From: Tautonia sociabilis
Lineage (GTDB): Bacteria; Planctomycetota; Planctomycetia; Isosphaerales; Isosphaeraceae
Reading direction: 5' to 3'
DNA: 64,000 nucleotides
Assembly (NCBI RefSeq): GCF_003977685.1
Contig: NZ_RYZH01000032.1
Coordinates: 22,661-86,660, forward strand
The translations under genes and the position numbers were made by a program. The notes beneath the pieces were generated by a model. The model did not search any database. It was not told where the DNA came from and saw only the letters and a list, made by a program, of their open reading frames with translations. Within the stretch, counting starts at the first letter, position 1; each line of letters starts with the position of its first letter. Shown piece after piece: positions 43,817 through 52,875 of the stretch.

Positions 43817-44698
43817 ATGCGTATCGGACATCGGCGAGGACTGGGCCTGGCCGTCGCCCTGCTCGGCGTCCTGGCGAGCGAGGCCTCGGCGGGAGGGATC
43901 GACGACCTCGCCCCCTGGGTGCACACGATCCCCCGGGTGACCTACGCCCGGGATCTGCGGACCGGCGCGATGTACATGGCGCCGCCCATCCCCTACGGCC
44001 ACTACGCCAAGGACCACCTTGGCCGGGGCGTCGGCCTGCTCCACGGTTCGACCGGGATGCTCCACGGCAAGCTGATCGGCCTGAAGGACACGTTCTCCGG
44101 CGGGCACGGCGGCCTCGGCCTGGGACTCGGGCACGACGGCCTCGGCCTGGGACACGGGCACGACGGCCTCGGCGGCGGGCATGTCCTCGGAAGCGGCCCG
44201 AGTGACGGCGACGTCCACGGCGCCTCGATCGGCCAGGGCGGGCACGGCCTTGCCGGCTCGGGCCTCGGCCACGGGGAGTTCCTCGGGACCCCGCAAGGCG
44301 TCGTCCCCCCCTGCGACCCGTCCTCGGGGACCTGCCGGCTCGGCGACAAACACGGCCACGGAGGCCTCGGCGGCCTGTTCGGGCACGGCCACGCCCTGCA
44401 CGGCGGTCACGGTCTCAGTCACGGGGACGGTTTCAGTCTCGGTCACGGGGACGGGCATGGGCATGGGCATGGGCATGGAACGGGCGGCCTGCTCGATCCG
44501 CTCGGCCACCTGAAGGGAGCCGGCCACAACGCCCTGGGCTACCTGAATGGCCTGCATCCGGGGAACAAGGTGCGGTACTTCGTCGGCCCCGGCGGGCCGG
44601 TGCCGCTGACGCCGGGCTACGTCCCCTACATCGTCCCAACCCGTTCCCCTCGGGACTTCTTCGCGTTCCCGCCCTACAGCACCCGAGCCATGGACTAG
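43817..44698 (+). CDS. Exported His/Gly-rich repeat protein
   Basis: 293 residues with a signal peptide (about 7-24, LGLAVALLGVLASEASA). The N-terminal part (DLAPWVHTIPRVTYARDLRT, MYMAPPIPYGHYAKDHLGRG) and C-terminal part (KVRYFVGPGGPVPLTPGYVP, FAFPPYSTRAMD) look conserved. The middle (about 75-225) is built of GxGLGHGHDGLG-type units with dozens of His and Gly, ending in GDGHGHGHGHG. Such segments bind divalent metals in many proteins, so metal sequestration at the envelope is a fair inference. The DNA for the last units is a GGGCAT hexamer array. Confidence 0.8.
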   Translation: MRIGHRRGLGLAVALLGVLASEASAGGIDDLAPWVHTIPRVTYARDLRTGAMYMAPPIPYGHYAKDHLGRGVGLLHGSTGMLHGKLIGLKDTFSGGHGGLGLGLGHDGLGLGHGHDGLGGGHVLGSGPSDGDVHGASIGQGGHGLAGSGLGHGEFLGTPQGVVPPCDPSSGTCRLGDKHGHGGLGGLFGHGHALHGGHGLSHGDGFSLGHGDGHGHGHGHGTGGLLDPLGHLKGAGHNALGYLNGLHPGNKVRYFVGPGGPVPLTPGYVPYIVPTRSPRDFFAFPPYSTRAMD

Positions 44699-44841
44699 TG
44701 ATCGGAGCCCGCCGACCCCGGCGTCGAACTCCGGGCCGATCGACCTGACCCGACCGGCCCGGACGGCCCATCGCCAACCCCGACGCCGGGGCCGACCACC
44801 GGACGGGAGCGGGTCTCCCCTAATCGCAAGGAGGCGAACTC

Positions 44842-45366
44842 GTGAATCGCTCGCGAATCCTGCTCCCCCTGGCGGTCCTGGCGGCGGCGCTGCTGTCGCC
44901 CTCGGCCCGGGGCCAGGTGGACGGCCCGGAAATCTCCGACGTGCGGGAGCGCAGCGGACTGTTCACCCGCATCGTTCCCATCGAGCCCCGGCTGCCGGTC
45001 GACAAGGACCGGGACCTCTTCTACAACTCGAAGTGGCTGCCGAGGCTTCCGATCAACCGGGGCCGCTGGGTCAATTCGTGGAAGGACGGCGGCCTCTACG
45101 GCCGGCAACTCCCCGGCGGCTGCACCAGTTGCCGGGCGCCGTTCTTCCAGGGGATGCCCGGCGCCCCCGCCGTGCCGGCCGAGTGCGCGCCGCACAACCA
45201 CGTCTCCCGGATCCTGGGCAACTTCGTCCACCCGTTCAAGCCGGTCGACACGTATTACTCCGGCGGCTGCTACGTTCCGGTCTACGACCTCGACCCGTTC
45301 GTCCCCGGGCCCGGCTGGTTCCCCTGGTGGGTCCCCGACCTGGCGAACATCCACACCGGCGGCTGA
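44842..45366 (+). CDS. Exported protein of unknown function
   Basis: 174 residues starting with GTG at 44842, with AAGGAGG (44828-44834) 7 nt upstream. A signal peptide (about 5-24, LLPLAVLAAALLSPSARGQ) precedes a compact Tyr/Trp/Pro-rich region: RIVPIEPRLPVDKDRDLFYN, WLPRLPINRGRWVNSWKDGG, CTSCRAPFFQGMPG and ILGNFVHPFKPVDTYYSGGC. Cysteines in CTSC and elsewhere may form disulfides. This type is seen in planctomycete envelopes; function is unknown. Confidence 0.8.
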   Translation: MNRSRILLPLAVLAAALLSPSARGQVDGPEISDVRERSGLFTRIVPIEPRLPVDKDRDLFYNSKWLPRLPINRGRWVNSWKDGGLYGRQLPGGCTSCRAPFFQGMPGAPAVPAECAPHNHVSRILGNFVHPFKPVDTYYSGGCYVPVYDLDPFVPGPGWFPWWVPDLANIHTGG

Positions 45367-45966
45367 CCCGGCCCCGGCTCCGGAACTCCCCCGGCCCGGC
45401 CCCCTCGTCCGAGAGGGGAGCCGGGCCTCGTCGTTTCAAGGGAAGGGAAGGGGAGGGAATCGCTCCCGGATCGCCGCCGGTGCCCCCCTCCCGATTCCCG
45501 ATTCCCGATCGCCCCCGTCCCTCCCCGATTCCGGAACCTCCTCCCTCCCCGTTTTCGGATCCCGGAGCTGGTCCCGGAGGGCCTTCACCCTCCCTCGGAG
45601 GGAAGGGATCGAGGAGAATCCTCCCCGATCCCTCCTCAAGACGGGACGTTCCCCCGATCGAGGGCCTCGTCTCCAGGCCCTCCTCCCGGATCGAGGAACC
45701 GAGCGCCGGAGCCGGAACCCGCCCGCCGGAGACGTCGAGGATCGGAGGGCTCGACTCAACCTCGAAGGAATCCGGCCGGAATCCGTTGCTCTCGGTTGAC
45801 ATCCGGTGCGACCGTCCTCTATGTTGCACCCTCCGCCGCCGCGCACGGGCCAAGGTGCGCGCCGCACCGCTCCGCCCGTACTTCTCGACCCGGGTGCTCC
45901 GACCGGACTGGCTCGCGCCCGAGGGTCTCCGCCGTCTCCCCGCGTGCTTGCCAGGTGGTCGCCGCC
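45367..45966. other. 600-nt intergenic region upstream of tex
   Basis: No gene supported. The part 45436-45620 is rich in short C/T- and G/A-rich runs, including GGGAAGGGAAGGGG and two CCCGATT units. The tex promoter candidate lies at 45796-45825. Confidence 0.45.
45796..45825 (+). promoter_or_regulatory. Candidate tex promoter
   Basis: A perfect TTGACA (45796-45801) is followed after 18 nt by TATGTT (45820-45825), about 140 nt upstream of the tex start. Confidence 0.5.
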
Positions 45967-48900
45967 ATGGACACCCCGATCCAAGTCGACCTGGGCCGGA
46001 TCGCCCAGGACCTGCAAATTCGCAGGGTCCAGGTCGAAAGCGTCGTCCAGTTGCTCGACGAGGGCAACACCGTCCCCTTCATTACCCGGTACCGCAAAGA
46101 ACGGACCGGGAACCTGGAGGAGACGGCAATCCGGGAGATCCAGAAGCGTGTGGCTCGGCTCCGAGAGCTGGCCGAGCGCAAGGAGACGGTCCTTCGCTCC
46201 ATCGAGGCCCAGGGTCGGCTGACCGAGGAACTCGCCGAGGCGATCCGACGCGCCGACACCCCCCAGCGCCTCGAGGATCTCTACCTCCCGTTCAAGCCGA
46301 AGAAGAAGACCAAGGCCAGCGAGGCCCGCGAGAAGGGACTCGAGCCGCTCGCGCTGCGGATCTGGAACCGAGACGAGTCGCTCACCGACCTGAGAGCCGC
46401 CGCCGAGGCCTACGTCGACCCAAGCAAGGGGGTCGACTCGGTCGACCAGGCGATCGAGGGGGTCGGGCACATCCTGGCCGAGTCGATCAGCGAGCTGGCT
46501 ACCGTCCGGGACGCGGTTCGCCGCGTCGTCTGGCGGCTCGGCCGCGTCGTCACCCGCAAGGCCGACAACCTTCCCGAAGGCCAGGGGGTGAAGTACGCCG
46601 ATTACTTCGAGTTCTCCGAGCCCGTCGGCCAGGTCCCTCCTCACCGCATCCTGGCCATCAACCGAGGGGACAAGGAAGGCCCGCTGAAGGTCAAGATCGA
46701 GGTCCCCCGTGAGGACCTGGAGCGCACCATGCGCGCCCAGCTCCCGCTGGAAGACCACCCGCAGTCGGAGATCTTCACCGCGGCCGCCTTCGACGCCCTG
46801 GACCGCCTGCTGCTGCCCAGCCTCGAACGAGAGGTCCGCCGCGAGCTGACCGAGCGGGCCGAACAGCACGCCGTCGAGGTCTTCGCCCGCAACCTGCGCA
46901 GCCTGCTGCTCCAGCCCCCCATCGCCAAGCAGACCGTCCTGGCCATCGACCCCGGCTTCCGCACCGGCTGCAAGGTGGCCGTCCTGGACCCCCTCGGCGA
47001 GGTGAAGGAGCACGGCGTCATCTTCCTGATGCCCGCTCACCGCCGGGCCGAGGGGAAGCGCTACCTCAAGGATCTCGTCGGCCGCCACCAGGTGGAGGTC
47101 ATCGCCATCGGCAACGGCACCGCCAGCCGGGAAACCGAGGAGCTGATCGTCGAGATCATCGAGGAAGGCACCCGGTTCCACGAGATGAAGCTCCGGGGAG
47201 AGGAATACGTTCCTCCCCCTCCCGACGTCCAGGACCTCCCCTTGCCCCAGGCCCCCGAGAGCTTCGGCTCCGGCCTCGTCGAGGGCCCGCTCGAGGCGGG
47301 CTCGGCGCCCCCCGCCGAGGCCGGAACCCCTCCCGAGGACCAGCCGTCGGCCCTGATCACCGAAGCGGATCGCGCTGCGCACGGCTCCGACTCCCTCGCT
47401 CAGGAGGGGACCGAGGCGACCGTCGGCGCGGAGGCCCCCGCCGACCCCCAGCCCGACGCTCCCGATCCCGAGCCCTCCCCGACGATCCCCTCCCCCGGGG
47501 AGCCAGTGACGGCCGAGACGCCGTTGGAGGCGCCGCCCGAGGAGGAGGCGAAGGCGAATCCCGAGCCCGACGGCCACACCAACGGCGACGGCGAGGGCCA
47601 GGGCGATTCCCGGTCGAGCGGCTCCGCCGAGGCCATGCCCCCGATCACCGGAGGAGCCCCGGCCGACGAGCCGTCCCTCCCCCCCATCCGAGGCGGCGCC
47701 CCGACCGACGACGAGGTCCCGGCCGGCTCCGCTCCCCAGGAACCGGCCCGGATCGACCTTCCCGCCGAGCCGGAGCCCAACGCCCCGCCCGCGGGGGAAC
47801 TCTCCGGCTCCCCTCCGGAACGCTCCGAAGGGACGGAAGGCGCCGATCGGCCTCCCGTCGCCGAGACTCCCCCGGTCGAGGGGCCCGAGGCCGACTCCCC
47901 CGCTCCGGCCGCCGTCTGGCCCTCCCCGGACCTGCCCCCAGCCGCCACCGAGCCGGCTCCGGAGGCGGTCGCCCCGCCGATGGCCTCCGCTCCGGCCGAG
48001 GCCGAGCCCGCTCCGGCCGGGCCGTCCTCCCCAGCCTCGGACGGCCTGACCGCCCCGGTGGCCGAGGTCCCCGCCCCCGAGGCCGCCGGCGGCGAGCCTG
48101 AGGCTCCGTCGCCTGCCGACGAGGTTCCCTCCCCGACGGCCACCCCGACCCCGGCCCCGACCGCCGAGGGTCCGCCCGCCGCCGTCGTCGACCTGACCAA
48201 GCCTCCGGTCGGCACCTCGAGCAAGCCCAAGGGGGAGAAGCCCCCCGGCAAGAAGCCGCGCGAGCGCGACCAGCGTCCCAAGCCCAAGGGACCACCGCCT
48301 CCCCCCATGCCCCACGAGGCGGATCCGCTGCTGGCGAAGCTCTCCTACGTCATCGTCAACGAGGCCGGCGCCAGCGTCTACTCCGCCAGCCCGATCGGCA
48401 AGGAGGAGTTCCCCTCCTACGACGCCACCACCCGGGGGACCATCTCCATCGGCCGTCGGCTCCAGGACCCGCTGGCCGAGCTGGTCAAGATCGAGCCGCA
48501 GAACATCGGCGTCGGCCTGTATCAGCACGACGTGGGCGCCAAGCAGCTCAAGGAGTCGCTGGAATCGGTCATCGAGAGCTGCGTCAACTACGTGGGCGTC
48601 GACCTGAACTCGGCCAGCGTCCCGCTGCTGCGGCACGTCTCGGGCCTCAACGCGCTGACCGCCCGACGGCTCGTCGAGTACCGCCAGCAGCACGGCCCGT
48701 TCCTCCGCCGAGAGCAGATCCGGCAGGTCGAAGGGATCGGCGACGTCACCTTCACCCAGGCCGCCGGCTTCCTCAAGATCCTGGAAGGGGAGAACCCCCT
48801 GGATCGGACCTGGGTCCACCCCGAGAACTACCCGGCCGCCGAGCAACTGCTGGCCAGGCTCGGCTTCGATCCCGAGGCCCTCAGGGACAAGCAACGCCTC

Positions 48901-49941
48901 GCCGCGCTCCAGGCCCGCCTCGGCGAACTGGCCGGCCAGCCGGAGCAGGTGGCCGCGATCGCCCAGGAACTGGGCCTGGGCGAGCCGACCCTGCGCGACA
49001 TCATCGAGGCCCTCTCCCGCCCCGGCCGAGACCCCCGGGAAGACCTGCCCAAGCCGGTCTTCAAAAAGGGCTTCCTCAAACTGGAAGACCTCCAGCCGGG
49101 AATGGAACTGCGGGGCACGGTGCTCAACGTGGTCGACTTCGGCGCCTTCGTCGATATCGGCCTGAAAGACTCCGGCCTCGTCCACATCAGCCAATTGGCC
49201 AACCGCTACGTCAAGAGCCCCCACGACGTGGTGAGCGTCGGCGACGTGGTGACCGTCTGGGTCCTCTCCGTCGACCAGGACCGCAAGAAGGTCTCCCTGA
49301 CGATGGTTCCCCCCGGCACCGAGCGGCCCAAGGGGAGAGGCCACGGGCCAGGCCACGGCCACGGCCAGGGAGACGGCGAGGGCCGTCCTCCCCGGGGACG
49401 AGGCCGGGGACGAGGCCCAGGACGCCCCCCCGAGGGACAGGCCTCGGCCCCCGAAGGCGCCCCGCCTTCCCCCGCCGAGGACGCCCCCCCCGAGCGCCGT
49501 CCCGGAACCGGACGCATCCCCGGGCCTCCGCTGCGGGCCCAGCAGGGCCAGCGCGGCCGAGGAGGACCCGGCGGGCGGCACTTCGGTCGCGGAGGCCCCG
49601 GCGGCGGTCGGGGAGGTCCCGGCGGCCGGGGAGGACCCGGCGGCGGCCGACCCGATCAGGGGGCGCCTCCTCCCCCTCGCCCGGCGCAACCCCGGAAGCC
49701 GGCCCCTCCTCCCGAGCCCCTCTCCCAGGACGCGATCAAGGGCTCCGTGCCGCTGCGCTCCTTCGGACAGCTCGCCCAGCTCTGGAAGTCCCGGTCGGAG
49801 GATGATGCCCCGCAGGGCCCGGGAGGAGAGCCCGGCCCGGCCCCCGAGTCGCCGCCTCCGGCCTCGGGAGCGACTCCCTCGGCTCCTCCCGAGCCGCCCG
49901 CCCACCCCGCCGAGGAATCCCGGGAGCCGGGGGCCGAGTGA
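45967..49941 (+). CDS. tex: Tex-family RNA-binding transcription accessory protein, with long insertion
   Basis: 1324 residues against about 720-790 in usual Tex. Tex binds nucleic acid and associates with transcription. Domains in order: helical Tex N-terminus (1-190, with GNTVPFITRYRKERTGNLEE), YqgF/RNase H-like domain starting near 322 (VLAIDPGFRTGCKVAVLDPL), helix-hairpin-helix region (about 874-936) and S1 domain (about 1042-1114, GTVLNVVDFGAFVDIGLKDS). The YqgF domain is interrupted after EMKLRGEEY (about 414) by some 370 residues of Pro/Glu/Ala-rich sequence and resumes at LSYVIVNEAGASVYSAS (about 791). A 205-residue tail has GRGGPGG boxes that could bind RNA. The reading frame is intact throughout. 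Confidence 0.95.
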   Translation: MDTPIQVDLGRIAQDLQIRRVQVESVVQLLDEGNTVPFITRYRKERTGNLEETAIREIQKRVARLRELAERKETVLRSIEAQGRLTEELAEAIRRADTPQRLEDLYLPFKPKKKTKASEAREKGLEPLALRIWNRDESLTDLRAAAEAYVDPSKGVDSVDQAIEGVGHILAESISELATVRDAVRRVVWRLGRVVTRKADNLPEGQGVKYADYFEFSEPVGQVPPHRILAINRGDKEGPLKVKIEVPREDLERTMRAQLPLEDHPQSEIFTAAAFDALDRLLLPSLEREVRRELTERAEQHAVEVFARNLRSLLLQPPIAKQTVLAIDPGFRTGCKVAVLDPLGEVKEHGVIFLMPAHRRAEGKRYLKDLVGRHQVEVIAIGNGTASRETEELIVEIIEEGTRFHEMKLRGEEYVPPPPDVQDLPLPQAPESFGSGLVEGPLEAGSAPPAEAGTPPEDQPSALITEADRAAHGSDSLAQEGTEATVGAEAPADPQPDAPDPEPSPTIPSPGEPVTAETPLEAPPEEEAKANPEPDGHTNGDGEGQGDSRSSGSAEAMPPITGGAPADEPSLPPIRGGAPTDDEVPAGSAPQEPARIDLPAEPEPNAPPAGELSGSPPERSEGTEGADRPPVAETPPVEGPEADSPAPAAVWPSPDLPPAATEPAPEAVAPPMASAPAEAEPAPAGPSSPASDGLTAPVAEVPAPEAAGGEPEAPSPADEVPSPTATPTPAPTAEGPPAAVVDLTKPPVGTSSKPKGEKPPGKKPRERDQRPKPKGPPPPPMPHEADPLLAKLSYVIVNEAGASVYSASPIGKEEFPSYDATTRGTISIGRRLQDPLAELVKIEPQNIGVGLYQHDVGAKQLKESLESVIESCVNYVGVDLNSASVPLLRHVSGLNALTARRLVEYRQQHGPFLRREQIRQVEGIGDVTFTQAAGFLKILEGENPLDRTWVHPENYPAAEQLLARLGFDPEALRDKQRLAALQARLGELAGQPEQVAAIAQELGLGEPTLRDIIEALSRPGRDPREDLPKPVFKKGFLKLEDLQPGMELRGTVLNVVDFGAFVDIGLKDSGLVHISQLANRYVKSPHDVVSVGDVVTVWVLSVDQDRKKVSLTMVPPGTERPKGRGHGPGHGHGQGDGEGRPPRGRGRGRGPGRPPEGQASAPEGAPPSPAEDAPPERRPGTGRIPGPPLRAQQGQRGRGGPGGRHFGRGGPGGGRGGPGGRGGPGGGRPDQGAPPPPRPAQPRKPAPPPEPLSQDAIKGSVPLRSFGQLAQLWKSRSEDDAPQGPGGEPGPAPESPPPASGATPSAPPEPPAHPAEESREPGAE

Positions 49942-50093
49942 GCCCGCTCCCCGAGGCTCGGGCGACAACCCCCCCCGGCCTCAACAGCGGGCCCCTCTCC
50001 CTCCTCCCCTCCCGGGAACCCGGGGCGCTGCCGAGGCGTCCCCATCGAGTCGGCTCCCCTGCTGTCCGAGGACCGACCAGGGGACGCCGGACC

Positions 50094-50118
50094 CGACTCG
50101 ATTCGACTCGACTCGACC
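50094..50118. repeat. CGACT pentanucleotide tandem repeat
   Basis: Five units in register (CGACT, CGATT, CGACT, CGACT, CGACC), about 100 nt upstream of the ABC permease promoter. Confidence 0.8.
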
Positions 50119-50209
50119 TTCGGCTCGATGGGAGCGGGCCCGCCGTCGCGGCCCATCGCCGCGACGGCCGACCCATCCGATCGCGGGGGCTCCGGTTCCC
50201 GGTTCAGGC

Positions 50210-50237
50210 TTGGCCGTCAGGTCCGCGCGACTATAAT
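50210..50237 (+). promoter_or_regulatory. Promoter of the ABC permease/ATPase genes
   Basis: TTGGCC (50210-50215), 16-nt spacer, then a perfect TATAAT (50232-50237), ending 89 nt before the permease start. Confidence 0.55.
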
Positions 50238-50326
50238 GCTCACGATTGCTGGCTGTCCGCGGTCGGGCGGAGTGGGGCCGACCCCAGTTCCACCGCGACC
50301 GCAACCGGGAGTGCCCCACCCCCACC

Positions 50327-51589
50327 ATGTGGCGATTCGCCTGGAAGAACCTGCTCACCCGGCCCTTGCGGACCACCCTCGCGCTGATCGGCCTGTCGAT
50401 CCCGATTCTCGGCGTGCTGGGCCTGTACAGCATCTCCGGGGGGCTGAAGAACCTGGTTGACGACACGCTGGAGAAAATCCAGGGCGTCGTCGTCTTGCGC
50501 GAGAACGCTCCGAGCCCGGTCTTCAGCAGCCTGGATCCGGAGTACGTCGAGCGGATCGCCGCCCTGCCTCACGTCAAGAACGTCGCGGCGGAGGTCTGGG
50601 GCTTCCCCCCATCGGTCGAGGGGACCAGCTTCATGGCCAAGGCCGCCAGCACCGAGCTGCTGGGCCGTCTCCGGGGCCAGACGCAACAGCAGCGGATGCA
50701 GAACCTCTTCGATCCGGTGATCCTCTCCGGCCAGGACATCCCCGCGCACCAGGGGCTCCAGACGGCCGTCTTCGCCAACGCGCTGCTCCCTCCCGATCAG
50801 GGGGGCGGGCGATTCCTCGACCACCGGGACGTGGGGCAAAACCGGATCGTCATCAGCCGGAAGCTGGCTCGGGACTTCGCCGGCCCGGATGGCCAGCCGA
50901 AGCAGGTCGGCGATCACCTGACCATCGGCTCGGGAGACGCCGCCGAGGACTTCGAGATCATCGGCATTTATGACACCGGCTCGATGTTCCTCGACGGGGT
51001 CATGATCACCGACATCGACGTGGCGCGCCGGATCCTGAACGTGCCCGACACCATGGTGTCGAACATCTACGTCGAGGCCGACGACCCCCGGCGGATGAGC
51101 GAGGTCGCCTCGGCCATCGAGGCCGCATTGCCCGACGTGGACGCCCGGGAGATGGACGAGCTGTCGACCGACTTCACCCGACTGCTGGGCGACCTGGACA
51201 AGTTCCTGCTGATGATCGTCAGCCTCGCCCTGCTGGTGGGGGTGGTCGGCATCGTGAACACGATGCTCATGAGCACCACCGAGCGGTTCGCCGAGTTCGG
51301 CGTTCTTCGCACCAACGGCTGGTCCCGAGGGGACGTTCTGCGTTTGGTGACGGCCGAGAGCGCCTACCTCGGCCTCTGGGCCGGCCTGGTCGGCTCCGTG
51401 CTGGCGATGGTGCTGGTCGCCCTGGGGAACCAGTTCATCGGCGGCGGCCTGAAGCTGGTGCTGGGCCCCGGGCTGCTCGGCTTCGGCATCGGCTTGTCCG
51501 TCGTCATGGGAGTGCTCGGCGGCCTGTATCCGGCCTGGCGGGCCTCCCGCCTGGTCCCGATGGACGCCATCCGCCTGGGAGCCCGCTGA
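50327..51589 (+). CDS. ABC transporter permease, MacB/LolC (FtsX) type
   Basis: 420 residues: an N-terminal membrane helix (TTLALIGLSIPILGVLGLYS), a large periplasmic MacB-type domain (about 45-285, including VERIAALPHVKNVAAEVWGF and FEIIGIYDTGSMFLDGVMIT), then three C-terminal helices of the FtsX domain (LLMIVSLALLVGVVGIVNTM, LGLWAGLVGSVLAMVLVAL, GFGIGLSVVMGVLGGLYPAW). Such permeases work as mechanotransmitters for lipoprotein release or efflux rather than as simple channels. The partner ATPase begins 64 nt downstream. The ATG at 50327 has only a weak ribosome site. Confidence 0.93.
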   Translation: MWRFAWKNLLTRPLRTTLALIGLSIPILGVLGLYSISGGLKNLVDDTLEKIQGVVVLRENAPSPVFSSLDPEYVERIAALPHVKNVAAEVWGFPPSVEGTSFMAKAASTELLGRLRGQTQQQRMQNLFDPVILSGQDIPAHQGLQTAVFANALLPPDQGGGRFLDHRDVGQNRIVISRKLARDFAGPDGQPKQVGDHLTIGSGDAAEDFEIIGIYDTGSMFLDGVMITDIDVARRILNVPDTMVSNIYVEADDPRRMSEVASAIEAALPDVDAREMDELSTDFTRLLGDLDKFLLMIVSLALLVGVVGIVNTMLMSTTERFAEFGVLRTNGWSRGDVLRLVTAESAYLGLWAGLVGSVLAMVLVALGNQFIGGGLKLVLGPGLLGFGIGLSVVMGVLGGLYPAWRASRLVPMDAIRLGAR

Positions 51590-51653
51590 CCGCCGGCCCC
51601 CGCCGTCGTTCCCCGCCGCACCCCGCCGAAGCCGAAGCCAAAGGCCCAACCGG

Positions 51654-52322
51654 ATGATCGACGTCGTCGATGTGATCAAGACCTACCGCCGGGGAGAGCA
51701 GCGCGTCGAGGCGCTCCGAGGGATCTCCTGCCAGATCCCTCGGGGGGCCTGCGCGTTCATCGTCGGTCCGTCGGGATCGGGCAAGAGCACGCTGCTGTAC
51801 CTGCTCGGCGCCCTCGACCGCCCCGCCGGCGGCTCCATCCGGATCGACGGCGCCGACCTGACGGGAATGTCCGAGGCCGACCTGAACGCCTACCGCCGCG
51901 ACCACATCGGCTTCATCTTCCAGTCGTTCAACCTCATCGGCAACCTCACCGCCCTGGAGAACGTCCTCATCCCGTTCCTGCCCCGAGGCGTGTCGGCCTC
52001 CCTCCGCGATCGGGCCGAGGCGCTGCTCGATGAGGTCGGCCTCTCCGACCGCAAGCACCATCGTCCCCGCCAGCTCTCCGGCGGCGAGCAGCAGCGCGTG
52101 GCGATCGCCCGGGCGCTGATCAAGGACCCGGTGCTCGTCCTCGCCGACGAGCCGACCGGCGAGCTCGACTCCAAAACCGGCGACGAAATCTACCGGATCC
52201 TCCGACGCCTCCAGACCGAGCGGGCCACCACCCTGGTCGTCGTCACGCACGACCGCCGCTTCATCCGGCCCGACGATCTCGTCCTGGAGATCCAGGACGG
52301 CCAACTCCTGACCGACTCCTAG
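51654..52322 (+). CDS. ABC transporter ATP-binding protein, LolD/MacB type
   Basis: 222 residues with all ABC motifs: Walker A VGPSGSGKSTLL, Q-loop FIFQSFNLIGNLTALENV, signature RQLSGGEQQRVAIARALIKD, Walker B VLVLADEPTGELDSKTG and switch His in VVVTHDRRF. This is the LolD/FtsE/MacB subgroup that pairs with FtsX-like permeases. With the preceding gene it forms a two-component transporter, probably acting on envelope lipoproteins or exporting a peptide or drug. No adaptor (membrane-fusion) protein is encoded next to it. Confidence 0.95.
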   Translation: MIDVVDVIKTYRRGEQRVEALRGISCQIPRGACAFIVGPSGSGKSTLLYLLGALDRPAGGSIRIDGADLTGMSEADLNAYRRDHIGFIFQSFNLIGNLTALENVLIPFLPRGVSASLRDRAEALLDEVGLSDRKHHRPRQLSGGEQQRVAIARALIKDPVLVLADEPTGELDSKTGDEIYRILRRLQTERATTLVVVTHDRRFIRPDDLVLEIQDGQLLTDS

Positions 52323-52543
52323 CCCACCGGCCGGCCCGTCCCCCGAGCGAGCCCACGCTCCCCGCTCCTGGTGCCCTCCCTTCGGGAGCCGATTCCCCGG
52401 GAGAGCCGCGTTCCCGCGCCGTTGCGCTGGTGGATGCCGTGGACCCGCTCGGCCGAGCGACCGGCTCGTTCCCCGGGGCCGTCCTCCGTGTCCTCTGATC
52501 TGCCGTGCCCGAACAACGCGTCCCTCTCGGGCACGCTCACCTC

Positions 52544-52783
52544 GATCTGTCTCCCCTCGTCTTCTCGGATCGTTCTCCCCTCGTCTTCTCGGATCTGTCT
52601 CTCCTTGTCTTCTCTGATCGTTCTCCCCTTGTCTTCTCTGATCTGTCTCTCCTCGTCTTCTCTGAACGTTCTCCCCTCGTCTTCTCGGATCTGTCTCTCC
52701 TTGTCTTCTCTGAACGTTCTCCCCTTGTCTTCTCTGATCTGTCTCCCCTCGTCTTCTCTGAACGTTCTCCCCTCGTCTTCTCT
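52544..52783. repeat. Minisatellite: ten 24-bp units in five 48-bp pairs
   Basis: Ten exact-length 24-bp units follow each other without gaps. Odd units begin GATCTGTCTC and even units GATCGTTCTC or GAACGTTCTC, so the true period is 48 bp, five times. All continue as (C/T)CC(C/T)(C/T)GTCTTCTC(G/T). Because 24 is a multiple of 3 and units lack stops, several frames stay open; the minus-strand one (52319-52840) reads REDEGRTI-type octads. Its AGA, CGA and GAA codons are unlike the genes here, so the array is treated as non-coding. It fills the gap between a convergent ABC ATPase and MerR gene. Confidence 0.9.
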
Positions 52784-52875
52784 GATCCGGCGTCCCCGAG
52801 CATCCTGTCCTTCCGTCCCAGTCCCAGCGGTCAACCTCACGCTCCGCGATCAGGCGACACGTCCCCCAATCCCCC

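Larger units (their letters stand above)
49942..50326. other. 385-nt intergenic region upstream of the ABC pair
   Basis: No gene. It holds a CGACT pentamer repeat (50094-50118) and a good promoter (50210-50237). Confidence 0.5.

Noticed and set aside
41738..44557. 939-codon minus-strand frame over exported protein genes
   Set aside because: Crosses two supported plus-strand genes with signal peptides and has no motifs; the nucleoside deoxyribosyltransferase is in another frame.
45436..49968. A 1510-codon open frame on the minus strand opposite tex
   Set aside because: It is the mirror of tex: high GC at third positions keeps the opposite strand open. The plus strand has recognisable Tex domains; the minus frame is Gly/Arg/Leu-rich without motifs.
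52544..52783. Possible CRISPR array
   Set aside because: Units are contiguous with no unique spacers, and there are no cas genes.
52319..52840. Minus-strand frame with REDEGRTI octad repeats, 35 nt after the MerR/B12 gene
   Set aside because: Open because a 24-bp repeat without stops must stay open in that frame. AGA, CGA and GAA codons differ strongly from real genes here. Kept only as a repeat.
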